Assembly: GCF_014898815.1 (NCBI RefSeq)
Contig: NW_026515468.1
Span: 62,001-126,000, forward strand
DNA from: Panonychus citri
Taxonomy: Eukaryota; Arthropoda; Arachnida; Trombidiformes; Tetranychidae
DNA: 64,000 bases
Reading direction: 5' to 3'
Shown here: piece after piece, positions 1 to 14,374 of the stretch
How the letters are laid out: each line of letters begins with the position of its first letter
How positions within the stretch are numbered: the stretch's first letter is position 1
Made by a program: the position numbers and the translations under genes
Notes under the pieces: model-generated
Seen by the model: only the letters and a program-made list of their open reading frames with translations
Told to the model about the DNA's origin: nothing
Databases searched by the model: none

Positions 1-2947
1 TGTGTCTACAATTAAGATTATTCGAAAAGGATGTAGCCAATGTAATTAATGAGATACAAATTTACAAAGAGGAAGTTCGAAGAAAATACTCAGCTGATAT
101 TCTTTTCGAGGATCTTCATTGTGCCGAACGTGCTCTCCAAGAACATAATGATCTATTCAGTCGAGTTCAAAGGCTATGTTATGATGCATTTAGTAGAGGA
201 GAAAATCTAATCCAGGTAAATCTTTAATTCACAATCAACTAATTGATTAATTAACTTTGGAAACATTCAACTGTCAACCAGTTTTTCTGATCCACTCAAG
301 TTTAACATTGAGACAACAACAACAACAACATATCAAATTAACGTTCTATTAATTTATTTTTTCTTTTCTTTTTAATTATAAATCTTTTTTTGTTCTTTTT
401 CTATTTGTTCTATCAGGTTTTTGAATCATGTTCCTCTTCAATAATGATTCTTGCCGATTGCGGTTTTGATTTAGTTCCATCAACTCAAAATTCTCGTCGT
501 ATCACCGCATTACAAATAACCCAATTACTTTTAGAATTGCTGAGAGATAAAGAGATGGACATTGAAGATGTCGCTGAAACAACTCGAGGTCATCTCGAAC
601 AGCGTGTTCACCTTTGCCAATTTGAATCAGAAGCGAAACAAGTACTTAGCTGGATAAAAAACGCTGAATCAATGTTATCAGCCTCTTTCACGATACCTCA
701 GTCACTTACGGAAGCTGAAAATCTCAGAACTGAACATGAACATTTTCAAGTAGCAATTGAGGTAAGAAAAACAAAACAAAAATTATCATTCCATTTACCT
801 GAATCTCTACCAATTATTTAATAATCACAATTAACATCCGCTCAATATAAACACCTCGCCCTGTTCACCTCTTTTTATCATCATCATCATCATGACATTT
901 TTACATCTTCACTCTAAAGCTTGAATTTATATTTATATATATCTGATTACTATTTGTCATGATTCTTACACCACCCCCACCCCACCCACTTCTCACCATC
1001 ATTCTTGAATTACTTTACCATTTTTCTGAATTCTATCATCTATTTTTGATACTTGCAATATCCCTCATAAACCATGAACATCAAGTATATCAAATTTCAA
1101 TTCTAATCCCATTGCGATCAGAAAACAAGATTCAATTACAAACCAATCAGAATCAATAAGAAAACATCTCATTATCTGATTTAATTCAGTTTCATTTGTT
1201 ACTTCAACTTTAACCTGTCACTTGTTAAGAGTTTGTATCCTTATCCATATCAGTAGCAGTTTAATTGTATATATTTGAAATTAAGTGTCTTAATTGCTTT
1301 ATTATCAAATGAAATCATTTTTCTTTTCCTTAACCGCTAATCAGTTACTATTACAAGTTTAATCTTAATTTTCAACAATCAATGAACAAAAACCGATTTC
1401 CAATTAACATTACCAATTTAGGATAAATTTATCTACTGTCATAATCAAGATAAATCATTAATCAATTAAATCATGAGATTAATTGTTGTTGGGTGGTGGT
1501 TCTCATCAATTAATTTCTCAGAATCTTTTTCCTTCCTCTGTTTTTGAATGATGATGATGATTAAAAATGATTATGAACAATTTTTTTCATTTCATAATCA
1601 ACAATAACAATTAACTAAGTGAAAATTTCATATTTTCCATCTAATTGTTGTTCTTGATTATATTATTACTCTCATTGTTATGAGAGAGAGAGAGGTAACA
1701 ATTTAGGTAGGTCATTCAAATGATCAGATTTTTCATTCATTTTGGAAAACATTTTTACAACAATAATCGTTAGTTTTAAGGTAAACCCTAATCATTACAA
1801 CTCTTACCTGACAATCATGATTTTATTATCTCTTTTCTGTTCAGTTCTCATTGTATTATGCAAGAAAACCCATACTTCCCACCCTCCTCTTCCTCTCTCT
1901 CACTCACTCACTCACTCTCTCCCTCTTTTATCCTCTCTATCATCACCATCTCTCCCACTCATTTGTAACTTGCACGGTTTTCATTTCATTCAGTACATCA
2001 ACTACTACAACTTAGATATTATATCAACATTAAAAATCATTCACTTGGAATCTTAATTAATTTGATGTTTAGATTGATTAGTTGAAAGATTAATTCAATT
2101 GATTAATTGCCAGTTATCATTATGATGATCATGATTTACCCAATCATTTTAATGCAACATTTTGATTCTTAATTTTTTTAACCCATTGATTGTTATTGTT
2201 GTAATGATTATATTACTCAATTATTACAAGATATTCAATTTACACCAGACATTAATTATTATCGTCATGATAATTATTATTATCTTAATTTAACCATAAC
2301 CAAACTATCTTGATTGTAACCTTCCTTTTTTCAATCACAATTGAAAACAAAGCTTCGCATTGAGTGATTAAGAAAAAAAATCAAATTGAGAAGCAGAAAC
2401 AAAATGAATCTTTCATTGAAAAAATCTTAATCTTTTATTATGTTATCATCAATTGAACTTGTTTTTTATTAATCTGATGACAATTACAATTATATTCATA
2501 ATAATAATCATTTATATGTTTGTATTATAATTCACTCTTATGAATTGAACTAACTTACTTACTGACTTACCCATCATGAACCATGAAATTGGCCTTTCAA
2601 CAATCAAGAATCTGTTTTTTTACATGCTTTTCATTATAATAAAAATAATAGTGATGTTGATGATATTTGATGATAACATCAATGAAATTACAATGATAAG
2701 TTTGATTGTTGACAAGGATGAAAATAATGTAAATGGTTACCGATTCATGATCTCCTCTTTCAGAACTTTTTTTCTATCAAATTAAGCTCAATACTTCCTT
2801 GTTCATCCATGTCCATCATGTTGATAAATCTCTCCCTTTCTTTTTCATCTTAAGTTATCATCTGATCATCAGAAACTTTTGTTCATTCATCAACTAATTG
2901 CATATATTACACATCTCAGATGAAGGGTTATCTTCATGGTGATCAGA

Positions 2948-2990
<43 letters not shown>

Positions 2991-5900
2991 CCTAATTCTG
3001 TGTCATGATTCTCGTTCATTTCGGATAATGAACATTCAATCCATTTCCTAATCATCTTTCTACTCTTTTTTTGATACTAAATTGAAAAAAAGATCCTGGT
3101 AATGAAGATAAAAATGATCAGTAGTCTTGATAATTTGATTAGTTCAGCTTGATGATTATCCATCAACAACTCACTCTTAGGAACCAAACCCTTTTTTCAT
3201 TAGCTATTAATTATAATTCAACATTTGAAATAAGTTCTGTTAATCCTTAGGAAGAGAGAGCTGAAGTTAACAGAAAAATCATCAGCAGGAAAATCTTTTC
3301 ACGCTTTCGTGGTTAACCCTTGACCAGATGATCCTTATGATGAGCATGATGAAGATCATGATGATTGATTGAGAGAGAGAGAGAGAAAAATCTTTACAGA
3401 TACGCAATTCCATCAAATTGAACTCAAGTGATTTGCTTCATCTTCTTTCTAATTCTTACTGATTAACTTTTTGATTGTATCAGTTTTAAGAAGAAAAAAA
3501 GATTTATCAAAAAGAGAAGAGAATAAAAAATAATCGGAAACCTTTGGAAAGCATCAACTTTTTTGTCAGTTTACCTAACACACTTTTCTACAATTAAAGT
3601 TCTGAAACCGGTTAGAACTTTTTTTGGAAGTTTTTTTTTCTTTTTGCTTCTGTTGATTATAATCATTAAGATGATGATGTTGTTGATAAACACAAAAGTT
3701 GAGAGTCAAAAATCAAGGTTAACTAATTTTTCTCTCTTGCTTACACTCAGGAAGAGAAGCTACTTCTGGTCACCTTCTCATCTTGATTTCTCTCTCTCAT
3801 CATCATCATTAGCATCTGGAGTTTCCATTTTTCACTCTTTATTTATCTCTGTCTCTGTCTCTCTTTCTCTCTCTATCATCTTCATTCCCTTAGGCTATTC
3901 AAAGAACCAACAACCGAGGAGAGAGCAACTCTAACAGTACATAAGCTTAGGTTAACTCTCAGTATTCACCTCATGTCCTTTTTTCTTTGTACCTCTTCCA
4001 TCTTCATCATCTCTTGTCTCGAATATCTTTTCTTTTTCTCTTACATAGTCCTCTTCATCATCACTAGAATACACATAATCTTCTTGAAGAAACCTAAATT
4101 TGACAAGCGTAACTTTCCAACCACTTTTTTTGTCTACAAACATAATTATCATCATTTTCAATAAACATCAGTTTAGAGACTCACTCATCTTCATCAGCAT
4201 CATATTATCAAATTGCTAATATGCATTTATATTATCTCTCTCTCTCTCTCTTTCTCTCTACCTTTTTAACATTTACTCTCACTCACAAGTCAATGAATAA
4301 TCAACTTAAATCACTTCTTAAAACTTTAACAATCCTCTGTGGTCAATCACTTTTATAACAACAGACTCAAAAACTAATCTTAAAGTCTATTTCTTGGCAA
4401 GATGATCTATCTTACAATAACAACAAGCGATACTTAATTACAATGATATATACTCACCATTAACAAGGATAAATCATTTGTAAACTTTTCCTATTTGGCT
4501 CTGAAAAGCAATCAACTTGAGTGAAATATTTTCACTTAAATTAGCATCATTATTAATCAATAATGGTCAATATATCTTGATAATTAGTAGCATCGTTATC
4601 TTCTCACCTCTTACAATGCATGTTGATGGTCAGTTTTTTTTAATGGCCATTAAATTGTTTCTGTTTTTCACTCTGGACACTGGCTAATTAATTACTTGGA
4701 CTAATGGGAAACTACAGAAAGTTCAGTTTTTTCTTGTTCATGTTTTGTTTTCTTCTGAGAATCAAGAAAAGAGGACGAAATTATATTATGATGATGATGA
4801 TGATAACCTTAAGCTTTTTCTCTTCACATTTATCATCTCCCATTTTCTTTTCTTCTTTTCCTTCACCTCTTTCATGAATATAATCAAGCAAAGGAATAAA
4901 AAAAGTCGACTCATGATTTTCTCATTCTTTTCATATTCTTCCATCCTATTTACCTGTATTCTTATGAATTCTAATCTTTCTTTATCTCTAATTTTTATTC
5001 TTCTCTATTTATTTTTATGAATTTTCACTTGGAATTGTCATGGTAATTGGCTTATTCATATAGAAAACACATACATCAGTTTATCACCTTCAACAGAGAG
5101 CAGAAAGTGCGATACAAAATGATAACGTTAACCCGGAAAGGATTCACTTGATTCTTGCTGATGTTAGTAAAATGTGGCAAACGCTTATGGCTCAAGCTGA
5201 GGCTCGCAACAAGTTGGTACAAGCTAGTCTTAATTTCTACAAGACCGCTGACCAGGTCAGATCTGTACTCGAAAGCCTTGAGAAACAATATCGATCTGAG
5301 GAAGATTTTTGTGGAGCCTGTAACATTGAAGGTCATCTTAATAGTCCAGTAACAATATCACTCAATGATTCTGAAAGTGAAACTGGTGATAAAAAGATTG
5401 CTCAGATAATCTCTAAACATCAAGAACAAAAGGAAGCATTTCACAAGGCGACAACTTTAGCTCGTCGAAATATGGAATCTTTTATTCGCTATGCACTTTT
5501 CTCAATGTCCATTTATCATCATAATAATCAAACTGGACCCAAGTATCGAAATGCTGAAAATAAAGTTAACAATATTATGGATTTTATAACAGTACAAGAA
5601 GAAAGGACAATTGATTCATGGACCGAAAGGAAAAAGAGACTTGACCATTGTCAGCAATACGTTTTGGTTGAACATTCTGGTCGACAGGCTATCAAATGGA
5701 TAAGGGAAACGGGTGAAGTTTGGCTTAATAAACAATTGGCTCGTAATTTATCAACAGCGGGAAAAGATGAACTTGAAGAGGCTCATAAGTCTCTTACTGA
5801 ATTTAGGATACAGGTGAAAGAAACCAAGGAAAAAGTTAGACTGTTAATTCAGCTGTCGGAAAATTTAATCGAGCGAGGTCACATTCACTGTCACGCTATC

Positions 5901-7885
5901 AAATATTGGTGTAACCTGGTTGAGAAAACGTTTAAAGAATTTAGTAAATCACTTGATCAATATAAGCGTCGATTAGAGGATCAATTGGGTTTAGGAAAAT
6001 CAAGCGTTTCTGGTGAAAGTGTCAAAGAAGAGTCTGGAGTTGGTGGTATCTCAGTGGGCGGAAGCTCAGCCGGTGATCGTAGTTCCGATTCCTCATTGGA
6101 AAGTAAATTAAGTCGAGACAAGGCTTCCATTTATACCAATTCAAGTGGATCAAGTTCATCAACCAGTGGCGTAAATTCTGGTGGTAAAAGTGGATTGATT
6201 AACCATAAATCATCAGATGAATTTCAACATTTAACTGCTGATCAACTTGAAGTGAAACGTAAAATAGTCAGTAAACGGGAATTGACCATGAGTGAACTAC
6301 TTCAAACGGAGAAAAGTTATGTTAACGATCTTCGAACCTGTTTGAACACTTATCTAGCAGAATTCAGAACAAAATCAGCTGATGATCAGTTTTTCAAAGA
6401 AAAAGAAAGTATCATTTTCGGTAATATTGAACAAATCTACAATTTCCACAATGAGTAAGTAGTTTATTAATTAACTAGTTCATTTTAATCATTTAAAATG
6501 ATGATTGAATTGCCTTTCAATGAAATATAAACAATGCAGATAAACATCAATAATTATCATAAATGAAGATGATAAATATTATTTCATAATGCTACGTGAT
6601 GAGTTATCATTAAGATTCATATTCTAATAATGATGTAACTGTTATCATTATCTAAATTGTTTTTTTTATTTGATTGTTTGTTTTTCTTTAATTGTTTTCA
6701 TTGTTTGTCTAATTTTCTTTTCAACCTGTTTCACTTTTCAACAGCATTTTTCTTAAAGAATTGGAAAAATATGAAACTATGCCCGAAGATATCGGCCACT
6801 GTTTCGTTACTCGAGCTCGTTCATTTGACGTCTATGTAAATTATTGTAAAAACAAACCCGATTCTAATGCAGCTCTAATGATTCCAAAGATTTTCTCATT
6901 CTTCGAGGATGTTCAACGTAAACACGGTGTCCTACATCCAATCGCTGCTTACCTGATCAAACCCGTTCAACGGATAACAAAATATCAGCTACTATTGGAC
7001 AAGTTGCTCTCTTACTGTGAGGAGGGTCTACAGGGTGAGATTAAGGATGGCCTGGAAGTGATGCTTTTGGTGCCTAAGAAAGCCAATGATGCTTTACACT
7101 TGAGCATGTTGGAAGGATGTGATATTTCAATTAACCAATTGGGAGAGGTGATAATGCAAGATTCTTTCCAAATATTTGACCCTAAATCACTTATACCCTC
7201 ACGGAAACGACGTGAAAGACGAGTCTTCCTTTTTGAACTGTACATAGTATTTGCCAAAGAAGCCAAACCTGATCTCAATCAAATGAACTCCAATTCAAGT
7301 AACAATAACTCAAAAAACAGTAACACCTCAAGGGACAATTGTAACCGAGGTCGTTATATGTTTAAAAGCCGCTACATGACCGCTGAAATTGGCCTTGCAG
7401 AAACGGTTGACTCGGACGAGTGTAAATTTGCCATTTGGACAAATGGAGCATCAACTCGAGGTCCCAATTTTCAAGAAAATAAGATTATCCTTAAAGCGCC
7501 AACAATTGAGGTTAAAAGTTTATGGATAAAAAAGATGAGGGAGGTTATTCAAGGAAGTTACTTTACTACCAGAATATCAACACTTAACCTAACCAAACCC
7601 ATTGGTGATTCCCGATCAAATGGTAAACAAACCACCTCTTCATCAACAACCACAACAACAACAACAACAGGCAACACCAGTACCACCGCCATGACTACCA
7701 ACAGTGGAAACAATAACCTCGATCAACCATCAACAAAATCGTCAAATATCAACAATCCACCGGCGGTAACAGCAACTCCACTCTCCAATAACAATAACAG
7801 CAAAGATAATAACAATGTCATCACTTCTGGATTAACAATTTCATCAGACGTTTTAACAACAAAATCATCATCGTCCTCAAATTAA
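1..7885 (+). CDS. trio: Trio/Kalirin/UNC-73-type Rho guanine nucleotide exchange factor, 3' part (5' end outside window)
   Basis: Exons read as <1-215, 417-761, 5064-6454 and 6745-7885; frames join exactly. The visible protein is about 1,030 residues. It opens with helical spectrin repeats, then a Ser/Gly-rich linker (about 6000-6180). A DH domain follows, starting at KRELTMSELLQTEKSYV and including the hallmark YLIKPVQRITKYQLLLDKLL. Next is a PH domain (about 7140-7560, with MLEGCD, FQIFDPKSLI and WIKKMREVIQ) and a Thr/Asn/Ser-rich tail of roughly 110 residues. In the family this DH-PH unit (GEF1) activates Rac/RhoG by GDP-GTP exchange and guides axon growth and cell migration at the membrane. 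The usual SH3 domain and second DH-PH are absent, and the convergent SMC4 gene starts about 0.9 kb downstream. The protein may be a short isoform or a truncated orthologue. Family identity is very secure; Trio versus Kalirin cannot be separated, and arthropods normally carry only Trio. Confidence 0.93.
762..5063 (+). other. 4.3-kb intron of the Trio-type gene
   Basis: Donor GTAAGAAA follows the spectrin-repeat exon, and the acceptor TATAG lies at 5061-5063. The interior is AT-rich, with CT runs (2951-2987, about 4235-4250), short GA runs and TGA/TCA triplet runs. Open frames inside are low-complexity Ser/Leu/Phe stretches created by these repeats. No conserved exon was recognised. An alternative first exon or enhancer could hide here but cannot be shown from sequence alone. 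Confidence 0.75.
2951..2987. repeat. (CT)n microsatellite
   Basis: About 18 uninterrupted CT units inside the long Trio intron, directly after a GATCAGATGA sequence. Confidence 0.97.
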
Positions 7886-8807
7886 ATTCTCACAATTTAA
7901 GCAATTAAATGCAGATTCTCATGGATGTGTTGCTAAGTCATCCATTCTCATCCACCCGCCCTCCTCCTACTCATCCTCACATACACAAATACACACACAC
8001 AAACACCATGTCTTTAACCCTCTTACCCACCCACCCGATTAAACTCAACAAATTTCTCTCTCTCTCTCTCTCTCTCTTGAATTTTTAAAAAAACTCTAGT
8101 CCTGTGAACAAAGAAACAAGTAATTAACTCGCCGAGCATAATTTTATCTTTGTGGATCAAAATTGACCTTTTTCCCGACTCTCCGCTCTCATCATCTTAC
8201 TCTCATTGTCCCATCTCTTTGCGAGTGAACATTTTAATTCAAAAAAGTTGAACCAAAACTATTTTTCCCTCTTTAATCATCCTCATCATTTATCATCACT
8301 CTTTCATCATCCATTGTATTTAAATATTTCCTTGCAAATTGATTGGTTTTAACGAAAAAAAAGTTAACAATTGATAACAATTAACCAGAGACAAAGGGAA
8401 AAGGAAAACAAGTCAATTTAAAAACAATTATGTGTTATATTATTATTATTATTAATTATTAACTATTATTACTATTATTATAAATAAGTATAAATGTAAT
8501 TCTTGCATAATTAAGGAAAACTAATTGTAATGAAAGGAAAAAAAAGAAAACACCAAATTAAAATAATTGTAATGAGAATGTGATTTTCTTGCTTGTGTTA
8601 ACCGAATCGAGTCCGATATTTTAATTCGGATCATTTTGTATGAACGAAGAAATAAAATTCTGTTTTCAGTGAATTGATGATAAATTTAATTTGTTTCAAT
8701 TGTTTTTCTTTCTCGATAATTAAATGAACATGAACATGATTAAGGTAAAAAAAAGATGAGAAATTTAAAATAAGAAGAAATAAGAAGAGATAAGTAAATA
8801 GATGATC
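7886..8807 (+). other. Convergent 3' region between Trio-type gene and SMC4
   Basis: No gene. It contains a CT microsatellite (8055-8078), TATTAT repeats near 8440-8480 and an AATAAA on the plus strand at 8651-8656. That signal would give the Trio-type transcript a 3' UTR of about 780 nt ending roughly 130 nt before the SMC4 stop codon. Confidence 0.6.
8651..8656 (+). terminator. Candidate polyadenylation signal of the Trio-type gene
   Basis: AATAAA followed by T-rich sequence, about 770 nt after the stop at 7885. It is the best-placed candidate before the convergent SMC4 gene. Confidence 0.4.
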
Positions 8808-11800
8808 TTAAAGAGTTAAAACTGATTCGATTTTGTCTGGATTAATGGTCACTGATTTGGTTGCGTTGTGAGTTTTGTAGATTCCCACTAATCGGTCAGC
8901 AAGTTCGTACATATTGTAACGCAGGGAGATGATTAGGAATTGAGTGTTTCGAGTACGTTGTTTGACAAAGTTACCCACGAGTGAGACATTTTTAAAATCT
9001 AAAGCGGCATCGATTTCATCCATAACGTATAAAGGTGAAGGTTTAAAGTGATGCACGGCAAAGATGAGCGCCAATGAGGAAAGTGTTTTCTCTCCACCCG
9101 ATAGGTTGGCCATTCTTTTCCAGGTTTTCTTGTTCGGTCGAACGGTGAAATTAATTCCTTCCGAGAATGGATCTAGTGAGTCCATCCATTCAAGACCAGC
9201 ATCACCACCCGAAGTTAATGCTCGATAAATTTCCTTCAATTTACGAGCGATAATCACAAATCCATCTTTAAACTCTTCGAAACGTTTAGCCTTCAATTGG
9301 TCCATTTTATCACGAATTTCATTTCGCTGCATGGTTACTTCTTCCAATTCTTTTACTCGCTCCACCCAAATTGCTTCTTTCTTTTTAAATTCCGTTATGG
9401 CCGCCATATTGGGCTTCATTCCAGCAAGAGTTTTCTTAATTGATTCAATTTCTTTCTCGATACTTTTTACATTCAAATCTGCCAAATCCTCTTCACTTAA
9501 AACAGGTAATTCAGCAGTTTCCTCGCCTTCAATTTCATTGATTTTTAATTCATTTATCTTAGCCTGCCAGTGGTCAACGGCTGATTGTTTTTCCTTAACG
9601 GCTTTTTCGTGGATTTCGAGCTCATTTTTGGCATCTAGATTTTCAGATTTTAATTTCCCTTCCTTGGCTCTTATTGCTGAAACTTTTTCCGTTTGTTCCT
9701 TATATTTTACTTCACATTGTTCCTTGGTGTCAAGAGCTGCTTTATACTTTTCAACGGCTTCAGTTGCTTCAGCTTCCAGTTCAGCCATTTGTTTCTTTGA
9801 CTCTTCTATTAGCAACTTTGCATCTTCAATTTCTTGTTCGAGACTTTTAATCTTTTCTGTACATTTTTCAACATTTCGAGAGTTCATCTTTAAAGAGACA
9901 TTGGCCTTTGTTATCGAGGTGGTTAGATCGGAGATTTTTTTATCTAAAGTTTCGACTTTCTTTCTCGCTGTACCAACTTTTTCATCGATTAATTTTTTCA
10001 TAGCCTTATCGATTTCAACAACTTTTTCCTTGATAACCGCACATTGTTTATCCTTTTCATCGAAAATTTTGGACAGTTTATTCACTTTGGCCTCCATCTT
10101 TTGTACCTCTTTAGGATCAGAAGCAACTGATTTGACGACACCTTCAAGCTCTTTGATAACTTTTGCCAGTTCTTTCTGTGTATTAGCTGCTGATTGTAGA
10201 TCCATCTCATACTTAGGTCGATTTCTTTTAATACTCTCTAATTGCTCTTTAGATTTATTGAAATCTGCCTGTATAAGGTCTCTCTGATTTCTCAACTGAT
10301 GATACTGTTCCTCGAGAGATCGAACCTCCTCTTCCATGGCTGATACATCATCTTCACTGTATTCAGAAACGGCGATTGAGCTTCCCATTCTACCTTTTAA
10401 TGGACGACCTCCACCAGTCATTGCTCCTGATGCTTCAACAAGCTCACCATTAAGAGTGACTACTCTCCATCTCTGTGAACCTCGAAGACCAATTCTAGTT
10501 GCTTGAGTCAAATCATCAGCAACCAGCGTATCCCTAATGGCATAGTAGAAAGCGGGTAAAACGGCTTCATCGTTCACCTGGATTAGGTCAAAAAGTCTTG
10601 GCACATTTTCTGGTGTATCAATTTCATAGAAATCACTGAATCGATTCATCTTATCAAGAGCAATAAATGTCGCTGTACCAATATTGTTTGCCTTTAAATA
10701 CTCTGAACATTTAATAGCATTTTCCATTGTATCGGTGACGATATTATCCAAAGGACCACAAGCAGTTGAAATGGCGACATCATATTTCTTATCAATCGCA
10801 CCAAGATCACCAAGTCGACCATAAACACCTCTTAATGTCCCATTTCTTTTTTGCTCCATAAGCGTATTTAAAACACGATTTCTAGATGAAGACGAGTTTA
10901 AATTGTGCCGAACTTCTTCCAATTTTTGTGTCTTTCTCTGTAAATTTTCTTCAATTTTAGTTCGATCAGTTTCAATTTTGGATAGCTCTTTTTCCAGTGA
11001 TGATAATTTCTTTTCTAAATCAGGAACTTGACTTTCGAAATCTTTTAAAGCTTTTTCTTTCTCTTTAAAATCATTCTCGTTTCTCTCATATTTCATCTGC
11101 AATTGTTCCAACTTTGCCTTCTCGGTTTTCTCTCGACTCAAGTAAAGATCCAATTCAGATTGAGCCAACTCAAGGTTCGATCGAGCCTCATTAACACCAG
11201 CTTGAAGATCAAGTAAATCTTTTTCATATTTATCTTTCGACTCTTGTGATGCTTTGGTTTCAGATTTAATGAGTTCCATGGCCGATGAAAGTTGCTCATC
11301 TGCTTTAACTTTCTGCATCTCATAGTCACTTTTGTCTTCTTCAAATTGTCCAATCTCCTTTTCAAGCTTCTCGGGAAGAGCAGTTAAATCTTCAAGATTT
11401 TTCTTCTCCTTTTCAATATCAGTAACTAAACGTTTACTTTTAGTCTTTGTGTGTTTTATTTTATCTCGAATTTGAACATCTTTACGTTCAATCGTTTTGT
11501 AGGCTTCGTTATATTCTTCAGCTTGTTTGGTTGCCGAACTTAATTCTTCACTTAATTTCTTCATTCCATCTTCCAATTCGGTTCGTTGTTTCTTGAATTG
11601 TTCTGCTTTATCTTGAATCTCTTGGAAGATACTTTTTGCTCTTTCATATTCTTCCAGTACATCACTCATATTACCAACGGCATCGGCTTTACACAGTTGA
11701 AATTGTTTATTCCTTTCGCATGTTAAACTGTTCTCGATTTTCAAATACGAAACTGCTTCATTTTTGGCCTTTTCTAAACTGTCCTTCTCCTTTTGGATGG

Positions 11801-12987
11801 TTCTAACTCGGTTCATCTTTTCAGCACGAATCTCATTTTTAGCCTCTAATTTGGTTTGTAGTTGAGCGATAGGAGTTTTCAATCGATTACTTCCTATGAT
11901 ATCTTCAAGAAATTCTAACATGCCAGTGTCATTTTCACTTTCAGCTTTAGGTTTCATCAAAGCGATTTGTTCAACTTCTCCTTGTAAGATTAAAAATCTA
12001 TTATATCTCAGGTCAATTCCAAACGATTGAAGTCTTTGGGATACATCTTTGAACTGGACAACTCGATCATCAATTTTGTAATATGAGTTATTATTTTTAT
12101 GAACTGTCCTGCTTACGGTGAATTGTGATCCTTCAATTACAGTAAAATCATCACCTTCCTGAAACAAGAGAAACAAAAATAAATTAAATCATTTGAGATA
12201 AAAATGGAAATAAAAATTGTTTTAAATGTTAACTCACTTTATCTTCAATTAGAGTAAAGTGAACAATAACTGAGCAATAATCGAAATCAGGATAAGTGTC
12301 ACTTTTATGGATAAGTGAGCTTAATTTTCTTAAACGTAATTTGGTAGCTCTGAAACCGAAAACAAACAGCATAGAATCAATTACATTTGATTTTCCACTA
12401 CCATTAGGTCCAACAATTGCAGTAAAACTCTAATTAGATGATGAAGAAAAAAAATAATTGAACCATTAAGAGATTATATTAAATGATTGTTATGATGAAA
12501 CAAAAGATCTCAAATTACTAAATGATTGGTTTGATCAATTAGAAAATCACTTACTTTATGAAATGGTCCTAATACTTGAAGACCAGCATAAGATTTAAAG
12601 TTAACATTTTCAATATTGGTGATAATTAATCTGGTTCCAGTTTCATCGCCTCTGTAATTAGGAAGAGGCGGCGGTGGGGGAATATAAATATCATCTAAAT
12701 CTGTGAATAAAAAAAAGTAAGAAGGAAAAACAAAAATCAATTAGAAAAAAAGAGTTAACCAACATTGGATTCAACACCCAAGTACCAAACAATTAAAACC
12801 AAATAAGAGATGAAAAAGATTCTAATCAATTGAATCTGAGAATATTAAACATAATTAACAAATGAGAAAAAAAAACAAAAGTGAAAACCAATGTAACCAA
12901 AATGTAACAAAGTAACTCACAATATCCACCGGGCTCATTGTATAGATCCTCGTCCTGATCCATTTGGTCATCATTTCTCTCAGGCAT
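8808..12987 (-). CDS. SMC4: Condensin subunit SMC4 (structural maintenance of chromosomes 4)
   Basis: Exons on the minus strand: 12987-12921, 12700-12555, 12429-12238 and 12158-8808. All frames join, giving about 1,251 residues, close to the usual SMC4 length. Order: short acidic N-terminus (ATG at 12987), ATPase head with Walker A GPNGSGKSNVID (exon 3), first long coiled coil, hinge (with NGTLRGVYGRLGDLG and ASGAMTGGGRPLKGRMGSS), second coiled coil, then the C-terminal head with signature LSGGEKTLSSLALIFA and Walker B/D-loop YVMDEIDAALDF. SMC4 pairs with SMC2 in condensin, which uses ATP to compact mitotic chromosomes. The hinge and the FGIDLRYNRFLILQGEVEQIA segment fit SMC4 better than SMC1-3. 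The gene is convergent with the Trio-type gene. A 318-residue open frame antisense to it (9331-10287) is a coding shadow. Confidence 0.96.
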
Positions 12988-14317
12988 GATGATGATGATT
13001 ATTCGAATAGAGAAGAAACAAAAATGAAATAACAATTAAAAAAAAGAAAAGACAATTAACAATAAAGAAAATTAATCAAGTAAATTAGCGCGTAAATAAA
13101 AAGATGGAAACATAAACAAAAAAGAATAAATTTCAAATTCCAAAAGAAGCGCGACAAGAATTCGAAAAAGTGCTGCCATCTGTTGTTCTTTTCTCAACTA
13201 TTTTGATAGAACAAAAAATTTGTTCTTCTCTTTTTTCTCTCTTCTTCCCCTTTTACTTGTCATTAGGTTGACAACAAATAGAAGTTCAATTTAAATGATT
13301 TACTTTTGTTTATTTTCACTTTTACTCTTAAATGTTTTGTGATTAAAGGCGAAAATTTAGTTAATTAAGATTAACCAAGTGTATCTATTAACATTTACAT
13401 TGTCTTCTTTTTAATTTTCTATTTAATGTTTTACTCTATAAAATTGACTCTCTTCATTTCATTCACTCTATTTGCAAGGTAAGAGAAAAACCTATTTTTA
13501 TACTTAGTCTCTTGTGTTGAAAGAGAAAATTGTTATTCTTTTTTGTTTTTTTTTTTTTCTCTTTCTCTCAAAATGAAACGAAAGTCAAAAGGAAAAAGTC
13601 AAAACAAATTAACTCTGTAAAAGAATTAATTACCTTGGTTATCAATTGATTTTAAATTAATTCCATTTCATTTATAGTCTTTCAATTTCTTACATTAATA
13701 TTGTTGAAATAATTCACTCGCTATCATTAATTATTGAAGTAAATTCTTTTCTCTTTTTCTCTCTTTCTTTCTCTCTTTCTTTTTCTTACCTTCTTTCTTT
13801 ATTCTTCTTCTCTCTTTCAATATCATCATATTAACTATTAAGCTTTTCACTCAATTTCTTCATTACCTTTTCGTATTGTTATATTGATACATTCAGGTAG
13901 AATTTGATTATTATTCCATCTTTTTTTCCACTATTATGTTTCAATCAATTTATTCTTCAATTATTCAGTTAGAAGTGTTTATTTTTCTCATTAACTAATT
14001 GACCAATTCATCTTTTTATTTGTTAAAGTTATTATTATTTTATTTTTCCATCTCTCGAACTTTTCCTTCTTGAAAAAATAATATCTCTACAGACTCCTAG
14101 TGATCTAAACTTCAGAAATATATATTAAGGTCGATCAAAGGGTTTGCACTTAATGTAATTTAAGAACATACATTTTGAAAACTAATTGAGCTTTAAGCTG
14201 AGAATTGACATAATTAGATTTATCATTTAATTTCCGTTATTTGTATGGACTTTATTGGTCTTTAGATCTAAACCCGTCAGCACTATGATTGTCCAAACTT
14301 TTCCTTCTAATTGCTGA

Positions 14318-14374
<57 letters not shown>

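Noticed and set aside
3563..4164. Overlapping open frames on both strands in the Trio intron
   Set aside because: Low-complexity, without domain or start context; inside a well-supported intron.
9331..10287. 318-codon open frame on the plus strand
   Set aside because: Exactly antisense to the SMC4 coiled coil; Ser/Phe/Ile-rich shadow of Lys/Glu codons.
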